Assembly (NCBI RefSeq): GCF_022370755.2
Contig: NZ_CP092364.2
Location: 2,356,001 to 2,420,000 of the forward strand
DNA: 64,000 nucleotides
Direction of reading: 5' to 3'
Origin: Mycolicibacterium goodii
Lineage (GTDB): Bacteria; Actinomycetota; Actinomycetes; Mycobacteriales; Mycobacteriaceae
The notes under the pieces were generated by a model. That model was not told where the DNA came from, searched no databases, and saw nothing but the letters and a program-made list of their open reading frames with translations. Numbering within the stretch: the first letter of the stretch is position 1; the number at the start of each line of letters is the position of its first letter. The position numbers were made by a program, and so were the translations under genes. Positions 34,473 through 42,657 of this stretch are shown here, one piece after another.

Positions 34473-34874
34473 TCACAGTTGGGAAATCTCAGCGGGAGAT
34501 ACGGTTTTCACGAACGGCCGCGCCGCCTCGGCGAGTGTTCTGTCCGCAGTGGCGAGTACGTCTGCCTGCAGTTGGGTGAGCGCGATGTACTCGGCGCGGT
34601 AGGTGTCCGGCCAGCCCAGTTCCGCGGCTATCCGCCATGCGCGGCCCTGCAGTACCCGGTCGCCGAGGAGCCGTATCCGTAATCCCCGGATGTCGTCGAG
34701 GATCTTCCGGCCCGCGCGCTCGTCGATCTCACCACGCTGCACCGACCCGAACACCAGTGCCAGCGCCTGCGACCGCAGCAAGGTGGGGGCCGTCAAGCTG
34801 TGTTCGCGTGGGATCGCCGCTCCGAGGGTGGCGAGAGAGACGGCCGTTGGTGCATCGACGACGAACGTGGTCAT
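34473..34874 (-). CDS. PIN-domain protein (VapC-like)
   Basis: This 133-aa protein is related to VapC ribonuclease toxins: MTTFVVDAPTAVSLAT has the first acidic residue, and the later DTYRAEYIALTQLQADVLAT and ADRTLAEAA have the remaining acidic cluster. RBS AAGGTGG precedes ATG 34874. No VapB-like antitoxin gene lies upstream, where there is only the MOSC gene, so it is an orphan PIN protein. Some substitutions versus active VapC (R in TYRAEY) mean toxicity is uncertain. Confidence 0.75.
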   Translation of the reverse strand: MTTFVVDAPTAVSLATLGAAIPREHSLTAPTLLRSQALALVFGSVQRGEIDERAGRKILDDIRGLRIRLLGDRVLQGRAWRIAAELGWPDTYRAEYIALTQLQADVLATADRTLAEAARPFVKTVSPAEISQL

Positions 34875-34908
34875 GACACCACCTTGGCACGGGCCACCGA
34901 CTGATGCG

Positions 34909-35346
34909 TCAGTCGCCGGTCGGCACATGCACGTCGTCGCCCACCCGGATGGGTCCCGATGTCAGCACCCGGAACACCGTCCCGCCGCGCCGGTGCATCG
35001 CCGCGGCGGCGCCGGGTGCGATCCAGTCGTCCAACAGCCGGCAAGGTGCGGCGATCCGAACCACTTCGAGTTCCACGTCACCGATCCGCAGCCGGTCGCC
35101 GGGCTTGGTGGGAATGTCTCCGGTGTCGACCGTCAGATTGCGCCTGGTGTCGCCGGGATCGATGGCATGACCGAGATCCGCCGCCGCACGCTTGAGCAGT
35201 TCGAGGGACTGTATGGTGACATGACGGTGCTTGGCGCCGTGGTAGCGATCGCCGAGAAGTCCCTTACCTGCCTCGGCCTCGACCTCGGGAACCGAACGGG
35301 TCGGAACCTTCCGCCCTGGCGCGATGTGGATGGCGACGACGTGCAC
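34909..35346 (-). CDS. MOSC-domain protein
   Basis: This is a 145-aa MOSC domain, the fold that binds sulfur-carrying molybdenum cofactor or acts as sulfur carrier. Landmarks are GKGLLGDRYHGAKHRHVTIQ near residues 28-47, IDPGDTRRNLTVDTG, KPGDRLRIGDVELEVVR and the conserved Cys in APCRLLDDW. The start is GTG 35346. It lies 34 bp upstream of the PIN gene on the same strand. Stand-alone MOSC proteins have diverse, often unknown, roles. Confidence 0.88.
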   Translation of the reverse strand: MHVVAIHIAPGRKVPTRSVPEVEAEAGKGLLGDRYHGAKHRHVTIQSLELLKRAAADLGHAIDPGDTRRNLTVDTGDIPTKPGDRLRIGDVELEVVRIAAPCRLLDDWIAPGAAAAMHRRGGTVFRVLTSGPIRVGDDVHVPTGD

Positions 35347-35542
35347 GATGAGCCAGTGTATGCGCCCGCCCGGCGTTCAGACCGTAACCCACGAGCACAG
35401 TGGTGCAGCAGGAGCTCAGGTGCAGCGTCGTGCGCCAGAGTCGTTGCCCCCGTTGTCCATCGCGGTATTCGGCAAGGTGATACTGAGTACGCAGCTGCGG
35501 GCCCGAAGATCACCCATTGCCGGACGCGTCGGGCCATCGCTG

Positions 35543-35570
35543 TTGACACATCATGGTTGACACATCATGG
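35543..35570 (+). repeat. 14-bp perfect tandem duplication before the streptomycin kinase
   Basis: TTGACACATCATGG occurs twice without a gap (35543-35556 and 35557-35570) and is followed by GGAGG and the start codon at 35579. Each copy contains TTGACA, which resembles a -35 box, and an ATG. The ATG at 35553 opens a 9-codon mini-frame MVDTSWRCR whose TGA overlaps the kinase ATG, so a coupled leader peptide is conceivable. The duplication looks recent and may alter expression. Confidence 0.7.
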
Positions 35571-35578
35571 AGGTGCCG

Positions 35579-36433
35579 ATGAAAATCCCACCCGGCCTGC
35601 TCCCCGGCGACCCTGAAGGCTGGTCGCCGGTCACGGCGGGGGAGTCCGGCGCGACGGTGCTTCGTGACCGTACCGGCGAGTGCTACGCCAAACTCGTTGC
35701 AGCAGAGCAGGCCGATGATCTGGCAGGCGAACGAGATCGGATCGCGTGGCTGGATGCCGCCGGGGTTCCGGTTGGAGCGGTGCTCGATTGGAGAAGTGCC
35801 GACCACGGCGCCTGCTTGGTGACCCGCGCCGTCGCTGGTGTGCCGGCCGATCAACTCGATGCCGGGGCCCTCTGGCAGGCGTGGCCGGCTATCACGGACC
35901 TCGTGCGGCAGCTGCACCGGATCGACGCAACCGGCTGCCCTTTCGACAGAGGCCTGGCGACGATGATGTCGCTCGCACGGACGACCGTCGCGCAGCGACG
36001 TGTCCAAACCGAGTTCCTGCCGGAGGACCTACACGATGTGCCGCCTGCAGAGATTCTCGCGGGTCTCGAGGCGGAGTTGCCGTTGCGCATCGAGCAGGAG
36101 CGAAGCGAATTCGTCGTCTGCCACGGCGATCTGTGTCTGCCGAACATTCTCGTCCATGCCGACACCAGGAAGGTCAGCGGGTTGATCGATCTCGGTCGGC
36201 TCGGACGCGCAGATCCCTACGCCGACATCGCGCTTCTCCTTGCGAACTCGCGAGAGACGTGGCCCGATGAAGATGCGGCCCGTCGGGCCGATCGTGCGTT
36301 CGCCGATCGATATGGGACCGACCTCGACCGCGCGCGCCAACGCTTCTACCTGATGCTCGATCCGCTCACGTGGCCCGGCGTGACTCCCGAGGATCGCGGT
36401 ACAGGTCCGGCGAGAGCGACCGATGCGGTGTAG
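35579..36433 (+). CDS. aph(3'')-Ic: Streptomycin 3''-phosphotransferase-like, APH(3'')-Ic type
   Basis: This 284-aa aminoglycoside kinase shows the APH(3'') pattern: ESGATVLRD, LAGERDRIAWL, DHGACLVTRAVAGVPADQL, CPFDRGLA. The catalytic loop VVCHGDLCLPNILV places Asp near residue 184, the Mg-binding GLIDLGRLGRADPYADIAL follows, and RFYLMLDPLTW matches the usual C-terminus. The order and spacing match APH(3'')-Ib/Ic, and APH(3'')-Ic is known from M. fortuitum. The reading frame continues 16 residues past the usual DPLTWG end. It starts at ATG 35579 with GGAGG upstream. It would be expected to confer streptomycin resistance, though the exact subclass symbol is from memory. Confidence 0.75.
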   Translation: MKIPPGLLPGDPEGWSPVTAGESGATVLRDRTGECYAKLVAAEQADDLAGERDRIAWLDAAGVPVGAVLDWRSADHGACLVTRAVAGVPADQLDAGALWQAWPAITDLVRQLHRIDATGCPFDRGLATMMSLARTTVAQRRVQTEFLPEDLHDVPPAEILAGLEAELPLRIEQERSEFVVCHGDLCLPNILVHADTRKVSGLIDLGRLGRADPYADIALLLANSRETWPDEDAARRADRAFADRYGTDLDRARQRFYLMLDPLTWPGVTPEDRGTGPARATDAV

Positions 36434-36600
36434 GTGAGGTTCTCAACGGCGTTGGGGTCTGGTCGGTGATCCGCGACGAGTGCGCCCGGGGCCGCATTCA
36501 GGCCGTCCAGGCAGGTCAGGAAGTAGGTCGCTGCGGCACAGACCATTCCGACCATGGCACCGATCGACGGGACGAAGATGCCGAGCAGGCTCAGCGTTCG
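36346..36600 (-). pseudogene. Possible degraded membrane-protein fragment downstream of the kinase
   Basis: On the minus strand an open frame reads LSLLGIFVPSIGAMVGMVC, AAATYFLTCLDGLNAAPGAL and further hydrophobic residues, then ends inside the kinase 3' region. It has no start codon with ribosome site in a useful place, and adjacent frames hold other broken pieces. It may be the eroded end of a transporter. It overlaps the kinase C-terminal extension, so one of the two readings must be fortuitous. Low confidence. Confidence 0.25.
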
Positions 36601-36674
36601 ACGAGGATCGGCAGGAAGTCACCCGTCGGTGGCTGAAGACCGCGCAGGCTCGTTCGGTTCGGTACGAACCGGTA

Positions 36675-37823
36675 TCACGTTGCGGGCGTGTCGGCGGCAT
36701 CGACCGCGAGCAACAGACGTAGAGCGCCGGCGTCACGGGGGACAGAGGGGTCGAGCCGGGTACTACTGGACACCTTGGCCAGCCGGTTGATGACCGTGTT
36801 GCGGTGGCAGTAGAGCTGCCGAGCGGTTTCGGTGATCGAACCTGTGTCGAGGTAGACGCGCAACGTATCGGTCAACAGCGTCCGTTCCCGCGGCGGAAGT
36901 GACGACAGTTGCGCGAGCGTTCGTCTGGCGAAGGCCTTTCCGATGCCACCGAGGCGGTGTGCCGCGATCTTGTCCCAGTGCAGTGCCAGGGTGGCGGCGC
37001 GCCGAGGCTCGGCCCAGGCGGCCAGTTCGCGCGCGAGGTGCCACATGCCGGCGATCTCGGAAAGTCCGTTGGCGGGAGCGGAAACTCCCGCCGGGATGCC
37101 GAGCAGAAGTTGTTCTGCGTCCTGGGTCAGTGCATCAGCGCTGAGGATCGCGAATTCGACGCCCTCGAGGCGCAGGATCGCTGCTCGCGGGACGCAGTTG
37201 CGCACCAAGGGCCCGAACTCGTTCGGGTGAAGCTCACCGGAGACGGCCACGATGTACTCGCCGTCGGCGGGCAGGCCGAGGGCCGCCGCTGCCTGCAGGT
37301 GCAGTTGCGGGTCACGGGTGTCCTCGCTGAGCAGTTGGCGGATCAGGAAGTTCCGCTCCAGTTCGAGTTCGGCGTTCACTGCGGCGATCTCGTGGAGATA
37401 GCCGGTCTGCACATTGGTCGTGTGTTGCTCGACGGCACTCCAGATCCAGACCACCGACTCGGAGATTACGGACGCACCGCCTTCGGTGTGCGCCGAAAGC
37501 GCTTCCCAGATGAAGGGGAAATCCATCCGTACGGCCCGCAGGAGCGACTCGAGCGGCACCTGTTGGCGGGCGCGTCGGCGTCCGATGTGTTCGGAGTACT
37601 TCTGCAGTTCGGCCTCACGGTCCTCGCCCTGGATCGTCTCGAACAGGAGGCGCAGCGTTGTGCGGGCCGTCTGGTGCAGGTCGTCGTCGTTGACCACGGA
37701 GTCCGCGTAACCGGTGAGCGTGCGGACCTGACCGACATAGGCGGCGGTGATCGCCTCAAGGTCGGCGAGGCAGGCGGCCACGCCGGGAATTCCGTCGCCG
37801 CTGATCCGATTGTGCACTTGCAC
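36675..37823 (-). CDS. PucR-family transcriptional regulator
   Basis: This 382-aa regulator has a helical N-terminal sensor part, including LDLEAITAAYVGQVRTLTGY-like helices, and the typical C-terminal PucR helix-turn-helix: LLTDTLRVYLDTGSITETAR, QLYCHRNTVINRLAKVS. The middle part (RRARQQVPLESLLRAVRMDF) matches actinobacterial members. It begins at GTG 37823, divergent from an MHS transporter (37891), and probably controls that transporter and the M20 peptidase. The effector is unknown. Confidence 0.88.
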   Translation of the reverse strand: MQVHNRISGDGIPGVAACLADLEAITAAYVGQVRTLTGYADSVVNDDDLHQTARTTLRLLFETIQGEDREAELQKYSEHIGRRRARQQVPLESLLRAVRMDFPFIWEALSAHTEGGASVISESVVWIWSAVEQHTTNVQTGYLHEIAAVNAELELERNFLIRQLLSEDTRDPQLHLQAAAALGLPADGEYIVAVSGELHPNEFGPLVRNCVPRAAILRLEGVEFAILSADALTQDAEQLLLGIPAGVSAPANGLSEIAGMWHLARELAAWAEPRRAATLALHWDKIAAHRLGGIGKAFARRTLAQLSSLPPRERTLLTDTLRVYLDTGSITETARQLYCHRNTVINRLAKVSSSTRLDPSVPRDAGALRLLLAVDAADTPAT

Positions 37824-37890
37824 ACTCTATCGGTCGATTTCTAGGAGCAATGCGATTGCCAGTTGGAACATCTGCTCACAAACTTGCGAT

Positions 37891-39225
37891 ATGGAGTCAA
37901 GCCGCGAGCCTGATGAGGTGCTGGAGCTGTCGGGCCGCGATGCGAAGCGGATCGCGTTCGCGGCGTTCGTCGGCACGGCACTGGAGTGGTACGACTACTT
38001 CCTGTTCGGCACCGCAGCGGCGCTGGTGTTCAATCGGCTGTTCTTCACAGACCTGAACCCGGCCGCGGCGACATTGGCCTCGTTTGCCACTTTCGGTGTC
38101 GGTTTCGCCGCACGGCCGATCGGCGCGGTGATCTTCGGGTACATCGGTGATCGTTATGGCAGACGTCCGGCTCTGCTGGCGACGATCGTCATGATCGGCT
38201 GCGCCACCGGCCTGGTGGGCGTTCTGCCCGACTATGCCGCGATCGGCATCGCTGCGCCGGCCATGCTCGCCGTTCTCCGCCTGGTCCAGGGCCTTGCCGT
38301 CGGCGGTGAGTGGGGCGGAGCCACGACGATGGCCATCGAACACTCGCCCGTCGAACAACGAGGTCGGTTCGCCGCGCTGGTGCAGATCGGCTCGCCCGTC
38401 GGCACATTGATCTCCTCAGGGGCATTCGCGCTGGTGCTCACGCTGCCGTCGGAGTCGTTCGATTCGTGGGGCTGGCGGGTGCCGTTCCTCGCCGCGTTCC
38501 CGTTGCTCGGGGTCGCGTTGTGGATCCGGCTGACCATGGAGGAGTCCCCGGTGTTCAAGCGCCTCGCGGCGCTTGAAGCCGAGGCCGAGGTGCCGGTGCT
38601 TCAACTTCTGCGCAACGCTGGCGGCCGCCTCGTGGTCGCAGTGGCAGCCGCACTGCTCGGCGTGGGTGGGTTCTACATCATGACGACGTTCGTGGTGAGC
38701 TACGGCAGCAACGTGTTGCAGGTTGACCGTCAAATCATGGTGAATGCCACGCTGGTGGCCGCGGCGCTGCAGATCGTCGTGACCGTCTTCGCCGGCCGGT
38801 TGTCGGAGAAGTTCGGCCCCGGCCGAATGACAGTTGCCGGGGCGCTAACAACGGCCATCGCGGCGTTCCCGCTGTTCTGGCTCATCGACACCCGCAACGC
38901 CTGGGCCATCACCGCCGCCGTTGCCGCGGGCATCGCGCTGATCACCCTCGCCTATGCCGTCACGGGAGCGCTTCTCGCCGAGTTGTTCCCGCCCGCGTTG
39001 CGGTACAGCGGCGTGTCGCTCGGCTACAACCTCGCCGGCGCGCTGAGCGGCTTTTTGCCCCTGGTCGCCACGGCGCTGCTGTCACTGGACGGCGGCGCCT
39101 CCTGGCCGGCGGTTCTGGTGCTCATCGGTATCTGCGCAATCACGGCCATCGGTGGGCTGATCGGTGAGCGGATGCGACTGCGCCACGACCTCACCGAGAG
39201 CCGCACGACTTCGCGAAGTACCTGA
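37891..39225 (+). CDS. MHS-family MFS transporter
   Basis: This is a 444-aa twelve-helix metabolite:H+ symporter, starting at ATG 37891. It has GTALEWYDYFLFGTAAALVF, GFAARPIGAVIFGYIGDRYG with GDRYGRR, QGLAVGGEWGGATTMAIEHS (the hallmark helix 4 motif) and SPVGTLISSG. It is divergent from the PucR gene and followed after 54 bp by an M20 peptidase and then an IclR regulator, so the substrate is probably an N-acyl amino acid or related acid that the peptidase hydrolyses. Confidence 0.92.
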   Translation: MESSREPDEVLELSGRDAKRIAFAAFVGTALEWYDYFLFGTAAALVFNRLFFTDLNPAAATLASFATFGVGFAARPIGAVIFGYIGDRYGRRPALLATIVMIGCATGLVGVLPDYAAIGIAAPAMLAVLRLVQGLAVGGEWGGATTMAIEHSPVEQRGRFAALVQIGSPVGTLISSGAFALVLTLPSESFDSWGWRVPFLAAFPLLGVALWIRLTMEESPVFKRLAALEAEAEVPVLQLLRNAGGRLVVAVAAALLGVGGFYIMTTFVVSYGSNVLQVDRQIMVNATLVAAALQIVVTVFAGRLSEKFGPGRMTVAGALTTAIAAFPLFWLIDTRNAWAITAAVAAGIALITLAYAVTGALLAELFPPALRYSGVSLGYNLAGALSGFLPLVATALLSLDGGASWPAVLVLIGICAITAIGGLIGERMRLRHDLTESRTTSRST

Positions 39226-39279
39226 TGGCCCGAGGCAGTTGATGTCCCGGCGCGTCGTGCCCGAAGAACGGAGATCCTC

Positions 39280-40599
39280 ATGACCTCGACCCATACCGAC
39301 ATCCCGATGCTCACAGACGACCAACGAGACCGCATACTCGCCGCGGTCGATGCCCAGTTCGACCGGCAGTTGCGGTTCACGCAGGAGCTGATTCGTCACC
39401 CGTCACTGCGTGGGGACGAAGCCTCGGCGCAGGATCTGCTGTATGGCGCGATGTCGGGCCGCGGCCTGGACATGGACCGGTGGGAACTCGACCCACAGGA
39501 ACTGGCCGGGCATCCCGGCGCCGGAAAGGTCGAGATTTCCTACGAGGGCGTCGACAACGTTGTCGGGACCTACCGGCCGCGCCGGGAGCGCGGCCGTTCC
39601 CTGATTCTCAACGGCCACGTCGACGTCGTTCCCGAAGGCCCGGAACGTCAGTGGCAGCGCTCGCCGTGGGAGGCCGCGATCGTCGACGGTTGGCTGTATG
39701 GACGCGGGAGCGGCGACATGAAGGCCGGACTGGCGGCCAACCTGTTCGCCTTCGACGCGGTGCGTGCGGCCGGACTGGAACCCTTGGGACGCATCCATTT
39801 CGAGTCCGTCGTGGAGGAGGAGTGCACGGGGAACGGCTCGCTCTCGGCGCTGATGCGCGGGTATACGGCCGACGCCGTCCTGATTCCAGAACCGGAAGAG
39901 GACATGCTGGTCCGTGCCAACGTCGGCACCATCTGGTTTCGGGTTCGGGTCGCCGGTCATCCCACTCATCCGCGGGAGATGAGCTCCGGTTTCAACGCCA
40001 TCGACGCCGCATACTTCGTGGTCGAGAAGCTGCGCGAGGTCGAGGAGCGTTGGAATGCCGAGAAGGCGCAGCACCGCTTCTTCGAGGATCTCGAGCACCC
40101 CATCAACCTCAATGTCGGCAAGATCAGAGGCGGCGATTGGAACTCCAGCGTCCCCGCCTGGTGCGAACTCGATCTGAGGATCGCCTTCTATCCCGGCATC
40201 ACCGCGGACGAGGCATGGGCGGAGATCACTGCGGCGCTTGCTGCCATCGAACACGACAGCACCGGGAACCCGATAGCGGCGGAGGCCATCACCACCGGGT
40301 TCTACGCCGAAGGCTATGTGTTGGAAGAGGGTTCGGACGCCGAGCGGGTCTTGGAGGAGAGCCACTCCGACGCTTTCGACGGAGCCGGGTTGAAGAGCTT
40401 CACGACGCCCGGCTACCTGGACGGCCGCGTCTTTGTCCAGTACGGGAACGTGCCTGCGCTGGTCTACGGCCCGGTCTCCAGGGACATCCACGGATTCGAC
40501 GAGCGTGTCGACATCGAGTCGGTTCGGCGCATCACCAAATCCATCGCATTGTTCGTCGCGCGGTGGTGCGGCGTGGATGATCTGGGGGGACGGCATTGA
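39280..40599 (+). CDS. M20-family metallopeptidase (ArgE/DapE-like)
   Basis: This 439-aa zinc amidohydrolase releases acyl groups from amino acids in this family. The metal motif NGHVDVVPEG carries His and Asp, and the bridging GRGSGDMKAGLAAN follows. FESVVEEECTGNGSL contains the catalytic Glu pair. A dimerisation insert (VRVAGHPTHPREMSSGFNAI) lies mid-protein. Final metal ligands lie near PVSRDIHGFDERVDIESV. It follows the MHS transporter by 54 bp and precedes the IclR gene by 45 bp, so the three form a likely uptake-hydrolysis-control unit. N-acetylornithine deacetylase itself is less likely in this context. Confidence 0.88.
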   Translation: MTSTHTDIPMLTDDQRDRILAAVDAQFDRQLRFTQELIRHPSLRGDEASAQDLLYGAMSGRGLDMDRWELDPQELAGHPGAGKVEISYEGVDNVVGTYRPRRERGRSLILNGHVDVVPEGPERQWQRSPWEAAIVDGWLYGRGSGDMKAGLAANLFAFDAVRAAGLEPLGRIHFESVVEEECTGNGSLSALMRGYTADAVLIPEPEEDMLVRANVGTIWFRVRVAGHPTHPREMSSGFNAIDAAYFVVEKLREVEERWNAEKAQHRFFEDLEHPINLNVGKIRGGDWNSSVPAWCELDLRIAFYPGITADEAWAEITAALAAIEHDSTGNPIAAEAITTGFYAEGYVLEEGSDAERVLEESHSDAFDGAGLKSFTTPGYLDGRVFVQYGNVPALVYGPVSRDIHGFDERVDIESVRRITKSIALFVARWCGVDDLGGRH

Positions 40600-40605
40600 G
40601 GACAG

Positions 40606-40625
40606 ATACGTAACCATCTACGTAT
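40606..40625. promoter_or_regulatory. ATACGTA-N6-TACGTAT operator upstream of the IclR gene
   Basis: A perfect 7-bp inverted repeat with a 6-bp spacer sits 20 bp before the IclR start codon. The TACGTA core is the same as in the two paired sites at 48467-48533, although there the cores are spaced by only 2 bp. The site is thus a candidate autoregulatory operator that links this IclR gene to the ThDP/alcohol dehydrogenase divergent promoter. Confidence 0.6.
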
Positions 40626-40644
40626 TTAAGTAGCGTGTGGTTGA

Positions 40645-41412
40645 ATGGGGAACATGGATCCCGAGCGTTCGACACACCGCGATGCCGCCACCCCGGTGCG
40701 CAAACGTCACCGCATGGTCGATCGCGTTGCCGGCATCCTGGAACTCGCGGCCCGCAACCATGACGGACTCACCCTGACGGAGCTGGCCCGGCTCCTGGAC
40801 GCACCGTTGAGTTCCCTGCAGGGACTGGTCAACGGTCTGGTCGCGGCCGGCTACCTCGACGAATATGACCGTCGGTACCGACTCGGCGGTGCACCGTACC
40901 TGTTGAATCTGATGGCCGGTAGGCACCTGGTGACGCAGGTCGGCCATCGCGAACTCGAGGCAGTGCACGCCGACGCCGGCCTGACGACGCTTCTTTCGGT
41001 GGTTGTGGGGCAAGGCGTGTTCTACGTCGACAGTTGTTCGTCGACACCGCGTTACGACTACCTGGCCAAGAACCTCGTACGCCGGTCCCTGATCCGCACG
41101 TCCAGCGGATGGGTTCTGCTGGCGGGTTTCGCCCGCCGAGACCTGTGGAGTTACCTGAGCTCCTTACCCGCCGAGGAGGACGAGAACCGCGAACGGTTCT
41201 TGCACGAACTCGAGACCATTCAGGAGACGGGAGTCTGTGCGGCGCCCCGGATCTCGGAAGTTGCCGACGGTGTTGCCGTGGCGGTGCGCGAAGGCGGTCG
41301 CACAGTTGCCGCCGTCAGTGTGGTCGGCCCTCACGCGGAGATCCGGAGTCGACGCGACGAACTGGTCGAGCTCTTGACGGCGCATCGCCGACGTTGGGAG
41401 CTGGCCGGTTAG
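40645..41412 (+). CDS. IclR-family transcriptional regulator
   Basis: This 255-aa regulator has the winged helix near residues 20-80: RHRMVDRVAGILELAARNHD, LTELARLLDAPLSSLQGLVN, GYLDEYDRRYRLGG. The effector domain follows (VVVGQGVFYVDSCSSTPRYD, then GVCAAPRISEVADGVAVAV). It starts at ATG 40645; a second ATG at 40654 is possible. It is convergent with the SDR gene at the end of the CoA operon (9 bp between stops). Its upstream TACGTA palindrome recurs in the promoter of the whole catabolic block, so it is the best candidate master regulator. Confidence 0.9.
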   Translation: MGNMDPERSTHRDAATPVRKRHRMVDRVAGILELAARNHDGLTLTELARLLDAPLSSLQGLVNGLVAAGYLDEYDRRYRLGGAPYLLNLMAGRHLVTQVGHRELEAVHADAGLTTLLSVVVGQGVFYVDSCSSTPRYDYLAKNLVRRSLIRTSSGWVLLAGFARRDLWSYLSSLPAEEDENRERFLHELETIQETGVCAAPRISEVADGVAVAVREGGRTVAAVSVVGPHAEIRSRRDELVELLTAHRRRWELAG

Positions 41413-41421
41413 AGTCTCTGC

Positions 41422-42198
41422 TCACAGCGCCCGACCGCGCCATGCCATACCTCCGTCGAGCGTGACCACCGTGCCGCTGGTGTAGCTGCTCCGGCGTGAC
41501 GCCAGGAAGGTGATGGTGTCGGCCACCTCCTGCGCGGTCGCCATGCGTTGTCCGGGGTAATGCTCGACGAACTCCGGCCACCGAATGGGATCGCCCAGTT
41601 CCGTGCGGGCCCGGGCTTGCAGCGCGTCGTGCAGTCGTTGGGTATGCACCGGTCCGGGGTTGACGGCGACGACGCGCACACCGTGGTCCAGCGAATACGC
41701 ACCGACCGCGCGGGTGAACGTCATCAACGCCGCATTGGCCATCGACCCGGCCAGATATCCGGCGTCGGGGCGCTCGCCGGACAGGCCGACCACGTTCACG
41801 ATCACACCCGATTCGCGGGTCCGCATGTTCGTGAGGGCTTTCTGGCTCAGGTCGAGATAACCCCACAGCTTGAGTTCCCAGGCGCGTTGCCACGCCGCGA
41901 GATCGGCCGCTTCCAACGAGCCCTGCGGTATCGCTCCGGCGTTGTTGATCAGGATGTCGACGTCGGCGAGCGTCTCGGTCAGCTCCGCCCGGTCGGCCGG
42001 CGAGGACAGATCGAGTGCATGGCATGTCACGTCGGCGTCGATACTGGCGCGCAGCTGTTCGAGTGAGTCCTTGTCGCGGCCGACCAGATGAATCCGGCCT
42101 ACGCCCTCTGCGGCGAAAGCCTGGGCAGTGGCCGCACCGATGCCACGCGATCCGCCGGTGATGAGAACCGTGTCGGAGGCGGTGAAATGCAATTCCAT
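41422..42198 (-). CDS. Short-chain dehydrogenase/reductase (last gene of CoA operon)
   Basis: This 258-aa SDR starts MELHFTASDTVLITGGSRGI, with the GGSRGIG nucleotide motif near residues 14-20. DILINNAGAIPQGS follows, then the active site VNVVGLSGERPDAGYLAGSM, where the Tyr region reads YLAGSMANA instead of YxASKA (so YxxxM, with Lys replaced), and the end is GTVVTLDGGMAWRG. AAGGA precedes the start. The apparent change of the catalytic Lys is worth checking. It is 28 bp after the cupin gene and is the final gene of the seven-gene operon. Confidence 0.88.
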   Translation of the reverse strand: MELHFTASDTVLITGGSRGIGAATAQAFAAEGVGRIHLVGRDKDSLEQLRASIDADVTCHALDLSSPADRAELTETLADVDILINNAGAIPQGSLEAADLAAWQRAWELKLWGYLDLSQKALTNMRTRESGVIVNVVGLSGERPDAGYLAGSMANAALMTFTRAVGAYSLDHGVRVVAVNPGPVHTQRLHDALQARARTELGDPIRWPEFVEHYPGQRMATAQEVADTITFLASRRSSYTSGTVVTLDGGMAWRGRAL

Positions 42199-42226
42199 CA
42201 GTGGAATGTCCTTGTCTCGGCGTAAC

Positions 42227-42646
42227 TCAGACCAGGGGCGATTCGACAGCGACGGTCCGCGGCTTGGGGGGCATGAAAATCTCGATGAACTCCAGGTCAT
42301 CGGAAGTCCCGGTTTCGTTGTGGCGGTAGCCCCCAGGGATGAAGCACACGCTGCCTTCCTCGATCCGCTGCGTCTCGCCGTTCTCGAACTCCAATTCCAG
42401 CCAGCCCTTGGTGATCATCAACCACTGGAAGTCGCAGTCGTGGTAGTGCCAACCTGTCGGATTGCTCATCCCGGACCGGACTTTCGTCACCTGGGTGCTG
42501 ATCAATCCCTTGCTCGCATCGGCGATACCCAGGTCGAAATACTGCAGGAACGAGCGACGACCGGGAATTTCCGGGGCGTCGGCGAGCGCGATCACCTTGT
42601 GCTGCATCGAATCCGGGATGTGACGAGTGCGGGTGGCATCGGTCAT
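42227..42646 (-). CDS. Cupin-domain protein
   Basis: This is a 139-aa single cupin. Motif 1 is GWHYHDCDFQWLMITKGWLE (two His plus Asp/Gln as likely metal ligands), and motif 2 is GSVCFIPGGYRHNETGTSDD with the third His. It could bind a metal and act as a dioxygenase, isomerase or ligand-binding protein. It sits between the acyl-CoA dehydrogenase pair and the SDR gene in the operon, so a role in the same pathway is likely but its reaction is unknown. Confidence 0.85.
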   Translation of the reverse strand: MTDATRTRHIPDSMQHKVIALADAPEIPGRRSFLQYFDLGIADASKGLISTQVTKVRSGMSNPTGWHYHDCDFQWLMITKGWLELEFENGETQRIEEGSVCFIPGGYRHNETGTSDDLEFIEIFMPPKPRTVAVESPLV

Positions 42647-42657
42647 GGCTGATCCTT

